Shown here piece by piece: positions 55,753-64,000 of a stretch of DNA of 64,000 nt (positions within the stretch are counted from its first letter, which is position 1; each line of letters begins with the position of its first letter). A program made the translations under genes and the position numbers. The stretch spans positions 9,150,501 through 9,214,500 of the forward strand of contig CM076142.1 in the NCBI GenBank assembly GCA_038025085.1. Reading direction: 5' to 3'. Below the pieces are notes generated by a model. The model worked only from the letters and a program-made list of their open reading frames with translations, was not told the origin of the DNA and did no database searches. The stretch is from Tetragonia tetragonoides. Taxonomy: Eukaryota > Streptophyta > Magnoliopsida > Caryophyllales > Aizoaceae.

Positions 55753-58312
55753 TCAAAAGCTACGCCTTGGTCTCTCTTCAGCTACATTTACCCTGATTGC
55801 CCTTCCTTCCAAGGTCTGTGATAAACAAAAACAATTCAATATTCAGTAAGAAAGTTTAGATACAATGAAGAGTACAAGCAACATATACTCAACCCTTGGG
55901 AAATATAAACATGCATGTTCATCAATCTCATAGCAAGTCTACGATGCTTTGTTGGTTGATGATATCATAAACTCTCAATAACTCCATGAATATGAAAAGA
56001 AACACATTAAACTACCTGTCCATCGAGAGCACCAATTGCTTCATTCATTTCTGTCTCAGAGGCCATCGTGACAAAGCCAAAGCCACGTGAACGGCCACTC
56101 TCTCTGTCAGAAACTACTCGGGCACTTAGAACTTTCCCATGCTCGCTGAAGACTTGCTCAAGGCGAGCATCATCCACATCCCATGGAAGGTTACCAACAT
56201 AGACTCTGAAAGAAGGCTCATACTCACGAGGGGGCCTCTCAGGGCGTGATCCCCTTGGAGCAGCCTTGTTTACAGTTAGAAACCTTCCGTTGAAGTCCTG
56301 TTCAAAATACATAAGATCCATAAGGATTTGTGAACTCATTTGCCATTCCATCAAATATACACCTTGCTAAACATAGATGATTGCTCTAATCAGTTTTCAC
56401 CCTAAGATGCTTTAAGTTCAAGTCTTACTTCAGAAGTAGGCAACACATCAGAAGGTGAGATTAAAAATTAGAAAGGAAAAAAAAAAAAAACCTTTAGATC
56501 CAAATATTACTAGACAACAGTCAAACACAAATGTATTTGAAAATAACATGTACCACAATTATGTCCACATGTCAAAACCCCTCCTAAAAAATCCACATGT
56601 CAAAAGCCTCACAAGAAGTCACATCCCAACAATGTTCTTTTATTTTCGATTCTAAAAGTGGTTTATCCCCGCTCATATTTGAATAAAGTTGCATCATTAA
56701 TAAATAAATAAAAAGTGAACACCGGCATAGGGGTACACAATACTAACAAAACAAAGCTTCCCACAACTGTGATCTCCATTCCCACGTCTATCTACCCCCT
56801 TCAACAAGCAACTATCATCTAAAACCACAAAGAAAGGACAGTGAGCAGCAGTAACATCAAAGGCTGTGCTGTCTTTTGCAACTGAGTTCAAAAGTTCGAC
56901 GCCATGAAAAACAACCACCATTTCTTCACTTTTAAGATTCCTCTCAAATTAAGCTAGAGTTGGTTTTTCAATTTTCACTATGAACAACAGGCAAATGTAA
57001 AATCCACAAGGCTTTTAAATCCACCCACAACCTTCACGCTGATGTTGTCAAATATCGGACATGTCAAGTGACTTAAGAAGTTGCCAACCGAAGTAAACTT
57101 GCTCAACGGAGCTTCGAAATTCAATAAAATCAAGTGGCAGTAAACTTTTGAAATTATAACAAAGCTCAATTCAATTGGAGAAATAATTTGCAAGATATCA
57201 GAAGGAGCCATTAATCTTCAGCTTTACAGTATAATGGACCCAATCAAATGCCTTGATAGAGCGTTCCCTGCCTCTTTTTTGGTAATGAACTAGCACACCA
57301 GCCTAAACCTATCGAGTCAAGGGTCTAAGGTGAACAGCTCTTCTACCACTGCAGAAGGTGCACACATTGTGCTCCTACCATCCCACCATGTACACAAGTA
57401 AAGCATTACAGTATACTGTGAGATAATGGTATAGTATAACTATAGTATCCTTCTGCGCATCAAAAAAAATAGTAGTATATCCCTCTAAATTGGTACCAAC
57501 TAGCTCCATTTCACAACTAGCATCAGCATATTCAAACAATTCTTCAACCATTTCAAACAAACAAGTATCCATCACAATAAAACACCAACCACAGCATCAC
57601 GAGGCCCAACATGTAATATGCAAAGACAACACTTAAGCTCCAAAATTACAAGAGCAGAGTAAACTTACATATCTATTGTACATTTCCACAGCCTTTTCAG
57701 CTTCCTCAACAGTGCTCATGGTCACAAACCCAAACCCTCGACTCCTATCAGTCTCCCTGTTGTAAATAACCTAAAAAACACAACAAAATCACCAAACTTA
57801 ATCAAAAAAACCCATCAAAAGAACCAAACTTTGAAAAACCCAGATACTAATTACAAAGATAAAAACCATACCTCAGCAATCTCAACAACACCAGCCCCTT
57901 CAAAAATCTGAGCCAATTTCTCACTATCAACATCAAAAGGCAAATTACCCACAAACAATTTTGCATCTTCAGAGGGTTCTGGGAATGATTCTCCTTCATC
58001 TTGAGCCTCACTTTCTCCCCCAAAACTTTGGGTACCCCAATTGGTCACTTCTTGGTCTGACCCTTCTTCAATGACAGCGTTTGTACCTTCTTGGTCCCAA
58101 TCTGAAGTTTGGGCAACATAAGCAACAACTGATGAAGAAAAGGTTTGTTTTTGGAGAGATAAAGAAAGGGAAAGTGGGAGCTTGGTGGTTTTTGAGGGAA
58201 TTGAGAAATAAAGAGATTTGGGTATGAAAATTGATGGGCTATGAAGGGAACTAGTGAAACAAGTATTGGACATTGCAAGGGTTTTGAGAAGTGGGTTTGT
58301 TGCTGTTGCCAT
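55753..58312 (-). CDS. Chloroplast ribonucleoprotein with two RRMs (28/31-kDa type)
   Basis: Four exons: 57872-58312, 57669-57770, 56016-56297 and 55753-55815, all phase 0, encoding 295 residues. An N-terminal Ser/Thr/Leu-rich plastid transit peptide (about 1-63) is followed by an acidic linker rich in Glu/Asp/Gln/Gly (about 70-112). RRM1 has RNP2 LFVGNLPF and RNP1 [11 protein letters not shown]2 ([16 protein letters not shown]) ends [11 protein letters not shown]. This is the cpRNP architecture. These proteins bind stromal mRNAs and affect their stability, splicing and editing. The short acidic region fits the 28/31-kDa class, and I cannot pick the exact orthologue. Exons 2 and 3 are missed by simple ORF scanning. 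A SINE-like stretch lies in the intron at about 57286-57370. Confidence 0.93.
57286..57370 (-). repeat. tRNA-like SINE stretch in a cpRNP intron
   Basis: On the minus strand TGCAGTGGTAGAAGAGCTGT resembles the head of a tRNA-derived SINE, followed by CCTTAGACCCTTGACTCGAT. No target duplication was identified. Confidence 0.3.
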
Positions 58313-59561
58313 TTTTGAAGAAGGGAAAGTGAGAAAAGATTGAAACTTGGAGAGAGAGAGAGAGGATGAAGAAGAGGAAGGGTTTAAGGGAGGGTAAGGA
58401 TAAGGGGATAGTGAGCAGAGAGGCTCACTGAAAATGATAGAATGGCAGAAACAAAAAATGAAAAAATAACTTGTCTTTGTAAGAGCAGGTCACCCACCCT
58501 ACTAAAATAAAAGGAAAAATTAAATAATAATCAAGGGCTTAGAGAAAGCCACGTCATCATGATGGTAGGGTCATCAGCGGTGGACGGTTTAAATTGAGTT
58601 TTGGAGATTAAAGATTGAAGCTTTTAGCACCAGGAAATGAGATTTTTGATATTTTGGATTTTAATGAGAGAAAAACCTAAAGCAAGTGGATGGTTATAAG
58701 CTTGAGAGTTGTGATGTGACCCTGTCGTTGAGGTGATAAAACTTTAACTCAATCTAGGAGAATTTGTTGGAGTGAAAAGAAACATTTGTTGTAAAACAAC
58801 GGTTTATACATATTTAAATGATACAAGCTAATGTAACCAAGATGGGTTGTAATCAAGATGGGTTGGTGTAGTGGTTCAGCACTTTATCCCTTAAACAAGT
58901 GGTATCCCAACTCTTGTGAATGGAAAATAAATTTCTTTTGGTTTTTTAGAATAAAATTTAGATGTTTGAGTTGAAAGATTTATCGGTTTAATCAAAAATT
59001 TGTATTAGTTGTGAAGATGAGCTAGCTACTATTAAATTCTTTTTAGATTTGTATTGTATAGATATCTTATATCTATATGTCTTTCTCCCCAGCTACAGAA
59101 AACAAAAACAAAAAAAAAGGCGATGCATAGTTCAATATTACAGTAATTATTTTAAAACTATCTGAAACAAAACTACAGATTGAAATAGTAGTTACTAGTA
59201 TTTGCTATCGAAAAACACTGAGACATACACAAGTACACAACACATACCTACGGATGCTCCCTTAAAAGGGTGAAAGCCTGGTACTTGTACAACATGCATG
59301 TCAGTGTCATATCATGTAAGCATCTTGGAAATACCAGAAGACATCTACCTGAGATGTTCTTGCTCCCTAGATATGTACACACTGTTAAGAAATACTCTTA
59401 CAACAACAAACTTCACCAAACAGATATTACATGCTGCTTTCCACAATGCATACTTGACAGTTGACAGCAAGCAGTCCAGTATACTTATATTACATTCTCG
59501 GGACTTCAGTATACGACTTCAATCTCCCTCGAACCACGCTCTAAATTTCTAGTGTCAATAA
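58313..59561. other. Intergenic DNA with a SINE-like piece
   Basis: Upstream region of the cpRNP gene. GGGTTGGTGTAGTGGTTCAG at 58857-58880 resembles the head of the SINE-like stretch at 8676. No gene is seen. Confidence 0.5.
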
Positions 59562-59946
59562 TCAGCTAGGATTGTACAGTGATAGAAAAAGCTTCAAAGC
59601 TGCTACATCCACACGCTTTGATTTTAAACTAACTGGCAGCTTCCTTGCAGTAATCCTAACCATGGACTGATCCTCCTGAGTTGTATCATATCGAATTATC
59701 GATATCCAATCACAGCAACTGGACATTGTTGGCCAAATGCTGTCTCCAGGATACAAACCAACAGGCAAAAATGTGAATGATAAGCATTGAATTGAAAAGA
59801 CAGTTGGTACATGTGCCATGAAATCCACCAACGCTTGAGCACTCCCACTCCTCATCAAACTGAAACGTAATTGAATCTCAGATTTCCGAAATTCACGCTC
59901 AAACTTCAGCCATCTACTAGAAAAAGCAGATCTGTAGTACGCAAAT
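59562..59946 (-). CDS. Unrecognised terminal exon
   Basis: A 385-nt exon-like open frame on the minus strand, preceded by a good acceptor (CTTCTTTTACAG, ending at 59947) and ended by TGA/TAG-type termination at 59562. The translation has normal protein composition: SSRWLKFEREFRKSEIQLRF, SGSAQALVDFMAHVP, SFTFLPVGLYPGDSIWPTMS and RITARKLPVSLKSKRVDVAA. I do not recognise the family. A possible upstream exon (RVNLMKTYQDAFEESVVKRR, about 60000-60080) has no clear donor. It may be the last exon of a gene whose other exons I could not find, or a decaying fragment. Confidence 0.4.
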
Positions 59947-60499
59947 CTGTAAAAGAAGTCGTTAGTCTGGCTCATGCAACAGATCAAATTATGGTCTTTA
60001 AAGTTCTTCTCTTCACAACAGATTCTTCAAAAGCGTCCTGGTACGTCTTCATCAAATTAACTCTCCCTATACAGCTAGCTGCCTGAAGGTTTGACTATAT
60101 TTTGGATAACCACTCTGTGCCTTACCATACTCTCCACTAATAGCTGCACCACAGATAATTATAACATGAATTCTGTTCCCCCGAGACAGAACAGGATAAT
60201 CCTCTGAAGAACCTCTCTGATTACTTTTAGTAAGTTATGGTCGCTTTTTTATACCTCTGAGACCCTCTTTCATTCCTTCTGGACTTTAGCATGGAATGCA
60301 TCCTATGTACAGCTATATAAACCAATCCAGATGTTTGGATATCTGTATTAATACACCACAATAGATTACTCAAGGATACTTTGATTTGAGGAGCTACGAT
60401 CAAGATTTGCCATGTACCTTCTTGTTATCTAACATCACTCCATGGCTCAAGGTAACTTTAAGCTTCTCCAGTAACCTCCACCAACATAAAGCATTAGAA

Positions 60500-61290
60500 A
60501 CAACTGCATGAATATAAGCCAATTAACCAAAGCTTGATACTTGATGTAATCAAAACATTCTTGATAGAGTTCTTGAAAAGCTCATATGGGTTGTCAATTG
60601 AATTAATGGAAAGGGCTTCCAACACTTGACAGGTTTGATCATCAGGTTGCCCTAAGGTAGGTTCAAGGAAGAAGATCACATTTTGGCCAGAATGCTGAAA
60701 TTTACATGTAAATGGTGATGACTTCAAGTTCTAACAGGCTTGAACTTGCCTTTTTCCAATGCAAATTGGAGTTCATCATCATCGGATCCTTGTAAGATGG
60801 TCTGAACCTGTCCATCCAAAACTGGTGAGAAGAGGATCTAGGCTGTGTGTTCAGAGATGTCGTTCACAATACTCCAAACCTGCTTTCCAATAACAAGACT
60901 TCATGATCAGGACGGATTCTCCAAAGCTCACTATCCTCCACCAACCACCATATTTTTATGCTGTAATAGACAAACAAGTACCCCCAGTAACCCTGATAAA
61001 AAGTGGATCAAAATCTGCACTAAATAAAGAAGAAACACAGGTGAGCAAAATTAACTTGAGGAAATTGAACACATTAACTTGCTTCATGAGATTTTCTGTA
61101 TCCTTAAAAACAAGTCAGCCACTGAGGATGCTCTCAGAATGCCAATACTGAATATGAGATGAAATCTTGTATGCATAGTAGCTCCCATAAAGTCTGATCC
61201 CTTGTTTGCTGCATAAAAAGCCACATTCGTTGATACTGCACAAAGAGGTAAGTGGTAACTGTCATCTTTGCAACCTCTGAACACAGCGAC
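60500..61290 (-). pseudogene. Relic of a raffinose-synthase-family gene
   Basis: Fragments in the right order on the minus strand match the N-terminal half of the raffinose synthase/SIP family: GSDFMGATMHTRFHLIFSIGIL (about 61160-61220), YSIKIWWLVEDSELWRIRPD then HEVLLLES (about 60870-60960), ILFSPVLDGQVQTILQGSDD with DELQFALEKGKF (about 60740-60842), and LSINSIDNPYELFKNSIK (about 60545-60630). In intact members these correspond to GA.LGA.....R, F.KIWWM....G....ETQ.LL.E, and the FLP.LDG.FRA.LQG.....L..ESG block. Stops and shifts separate the pieces and no start is left. It lies about 1.5 kb downstream of the apparently intact paralogue on the same strand. Confidence 0.6.
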
Positions 61291-61329
61291 ATGTATGACA
61301 AGTCACAGTAAGACTTCAGTCAATTCAGT

Positions 61330-62784
61330 CCCAGTCCCAGCAAATATTAAGAACACCATAGAACACCAAATTAAGAGAATGACAAAGACATTCTGATATA
61401 TGATATTATATTCGTCTAATCCAAATTTGGTTGCCTGCAAGAAGAATTTAAGCAAATTGAGGGAGCTGAAATGTTAATGAAAGTAAATGAAAAGACTGCG
61501 TCTATAAAGTACAATGGACCACAAACAATAGTTATAAATCTAGATACGACTTGGTGCACCTACTAATGATGGAGATGAAGGAAAAGTCCTTGTGGGAAAT
61601 GAGTAGGATCTTACAAACATCCACGACAATGTTGCTTACCCAAGGGTGGTAACATTCAGATTTCAGAGGTTTTTCATGCTTATTTTTGTCATTAACTGCA
61701 TACTTACACTAAAATACTATCTATTGAGAGCATGACTCACCTGGAAATCATATAAAACTTAGTTACAGAATGTTTCACACTTCTACATAATAAAGTAATC
61801 GATTCTTAATTGAAGTTTGAATAAGTATATGTCACCGACAGCAGAAGATCACACAGAACTAGTCAGGGTCTGTTGCACGTTACTCATATCTTCTAACTAA
61901 GTAGTTGATCTTTATTAAAACTTCGAATGAGCATATGTCACTGACAGCATACATATTTCAGCAGAAGTTATGTGTAAGAGCAGCAATATTATTCTATGAA
62001 ACAAACTGTCAAGAGATCATGATATTAATAAACCCTCCTAGAACCCCTCCAGATTAAAAATAGAAAGACAATCAATGCAATCATGTAGAACTCATGAAGT
62101 GAGCTGATCATACTCATCCTCCCTATTTCATGAGGTGCATTTTCCTCTGACAAGAGAAGGCTGTCCTTCCCATGCTATGCTGACTAACTCAAATGCATGG
62201 ACCTGGACATCTATGTATTTGTTTATTTGTCAACCATGGCATGACCGACCAGATATCTGTAGTTTTACTACCCAATTAGAAATCCATTTTCCCAAATACC
62301 TAAGTTGCATTAAGGAGTTGACAACCAGCGTAAAATTATCTTTCACATGGAATCTGGATGTTAGTAGTTACTCAGTCAGATATCTGTAGTTTTACTACCC
62401 AAATAGAAATCCATTAGTTTGGAGACATATTGACATACAGCATATTCGTTCTACAGATTTTTTTCTGACCATCATTTTTAGATGCAGTATAGCATCTATT
62501 AAACCCAAAAACAAGCCAGTAATGGTGGCAACAAGAGCTATAAGATACTGTAAAGGTACATAGAACAGAAATGGAAATGTTGCAATTCCAAAAAGTTGGG
62601 AAAAAAAATATACTCAATGATCAAACAAATCTATCACATTCAACACATAATCAGTACAATATTTTCTTTCAATGGTGCAAAAATGATCACTACATATGCA
62701 ATCCCTCTGTTACAACTCACATCGTATTGCATATATGGTCAAAACAAATGACTTTTCTTTATTGGAAAAGTTCCTAACTGAACT
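61330..62784. other. Intergenic DNA with short direct repeats
   Basis: No gene is seen. Two imperfect direct repeats occur: TATATGTCACCGACAGCA/CATATGTCACTGACAGCA (about 61828 and 61934), and GATATCTGTAGTTTTACTAC (about 62254 and 62380). The right end is probably the 3' UTR of the next gene. Confidence 0.5.
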
Positions 62785-64000
62785 TTACCTCAGCATGGAC
62801 ATCCCATCTGAGTACACAAATTCAATATCTTTCAATTGGCACCCTCCTTCAAGCTTTATGGTTAACAATCCATATTCTGGATTGTACATAAATCCCTCTT
62901 CCTTTTTGTCGACAGTACAATACCTCGGTTTTGTACTTGAATATGCTCCAAAGCGACCACAGCCCCGCACTTTGATCTTCACAATGCACCTTCCTTGGTC
63001 CCTAGTTGAGCTCAAGGCTTCTACAGCTCCTCCAGAATTATACATGTCAAGTAATCCAATAGGAGCAATATAGACTGCTCCATCAAATACCTGTCGGGTG
63101 TATATTGGAAATGCATACTGTTAGATCATACACAAGGTTACAAAATGCATGTAACTCGAAAATCAAATGGAAAAAAGAAAACTTAAGGATTTTCTTAGGA
63201 ATTTGTCTATGCTGATTACTAACCCTGACAGGACAGATTGTGTAAATTTCACACGTCAGGACCCCGAGGGACACTTCCGCTTTTGCAGTCTTTGAAACTT
63301 TGGTAAGGGATCCTGCAATACATTTAGAATTAAGACATTGGTTAGCCATTCAAGAAACTGTAATTGGAATGCTCCTTAAGCTGGAAATCTTTTAGAAGAA
63401 AACTACCTGAATGAAATGCATACACTGCACATTCTCCATTCCAATTAGCTCCAGCAACCTCTTCAAGAAATTCGACATCAGTAGGACTCACATGGCCTGA
63501 GATGGCTTCAGGGACTGGTGTGTCAAGAGAATTATGTTTCAGTGGCCAAACCCCAGCTCCTTGGCAATTAAAAACTCCAACAATGCCAGATAACTTGTTG
63601 AGGTTCCATATCTTCAATAAACTATCAACCAGTAACAAGAATTCCACTGAGATGATTGTAACTCACAACTACTAATGCTCTTTCGAAAATAGTTGAAAAG
63701 AAAATTGTCTACCTTTTCCCATCCATAACAGGATCGTTGAATAAACATTCTCGAGTAGGTCGGCCAGCATATCTTGCTCTTAGGATAGAACCATCAGGCA
63801 ATACAAGTTTCTTGAGAATCTTGAAATCATGATGTCCTGGCTTGTCACTGCAGTTATTTTACAAATCTATCAAGTCCATTTAACTGCTCCAGACAGAAGA
63901 AATTTCAATTTATCAAGAAATTTAGTAGCTTTTCTCACCTGACATATACTGCACAACCTCCCACAGCCCGGGAGGCAGCATGGAAGTCTGCCGTGTCATG
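62785..64000 (-). CDS. Raffinose-synthase-family protein (SIP/galactinol-sucrose galactosyltransferase-like), 3' part
   Basis: The gene runs off the right edge, so only the C-terminal exons are seen: 63939-64000 and beyond, 63713-63847, 63407-63621, 63224-63312 and 62785-63090, with consistent phases. The protein reads [123 protein letters not shown] and ends [10 protein letters not shown]. This is the glycoside hydrolase family 36 plant branch (raffinose synthase, stachyose synthase, alkaline alpha-galactosidase/seed imbibition proteins). The SDKPG region holds an Asp that family knowledge places at the active site. Which activity it has cannot be decided from this half. Confidence 0.92.

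Noticed and set aside
1..64000. CRISPR arrays, operons, bacterial ribosome-binding sites or phage islands
   Set aside because: The window is eukaryotic; repeated hexamers and octamers are explained by a microsatellite and hAT subterminal arrays.

Overview
This is a 64-kb piece of a plant nuclear genome, most likely a eudicot. The genes have spliced GT-AG introns in AT-rich flanks. They include sieve-element occlusion proteins, SOBIR1, a chloroplast ribonucleoprotein and a raffinose-synthase-family protein, and the mobile DNA consists of small hAT, Mutator, SINE, TRIM and Copia-derived elements. Dispersed repeats with a GTAAGACCGTCTTA-like core hint at Caryophyllales (Amaranthaceae), but that is only an impression from sequence flavour.

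Layout. 1-12180 is gene-poor. It holds one single-exon WD40 gene (2156-3349) and a complete short Copia-derived LTR element (3885-6998) that encodes only Gag plus an aspartic-protease core. 12188-17437 is a compact gene island: tRNA-Thr(UGU) on the minus strand, the six-exon histone-fold gene MHF2/CENP-X, and convergent to it the receptor-like kinase SOBIR1. 19640-49288 is a rearranged cluster of four SEO (sieve element occlusion) genes. Two lie on the plus strand (a, b) and two on the minus strand (c, d), with 3' ends facing each other. Only copy c reads through intact. Copy a has one in-frame TAG, and b and d carry several disabling changes. Between and behind them are three decayed minus-strand copies (A, B, C) of a small five-exon gene with a cystatin-like/DUF3615-like core, plus two orphan SEO 3' ends. 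36820-43925 and 44699-51347 are a direct segmental duplication. Its right edge includes the core promoter of the next gene. 51460-64000 is ordinary genic DNA: protein-L-isoaspartate methyltransferase (four exons, plus), a convergent chloroplast RNA-binding protein (four exons, minus), an unrecognised exon, a relic of a raffinose-synthase-family gene, and the 3' half of an apparently intact member of that family (minus) that runs off the right edge.

Mobile DNA is the main story. By matching terminal repeats and target-site duplications I could delimit a Gag-Pro-only Copia derivative (TSD TATAT), a 453-bp TRIM (TSD TTATT), a Mutator-like MITE with about 140-bp inverted repeats (9-bp TSD), three hAT-like elements (8-bp TSDs) inside the decayed DUF3615-like copies, and a SINE fragment with a 17-bp TSD in the 5' leader of SEO copy d.

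The genes do not form an operon-like system. The biological themes are phloem sealing (SEO), innate immunity (SOBIR1), genome maintenance (MHF2), protein repair (PIMT), plastid RNA processing (cpRNP) and raffinose-family sugar metabolism. All exon models were built by hand from splice sites and reading frame and were not checked by alignment or transcripts.
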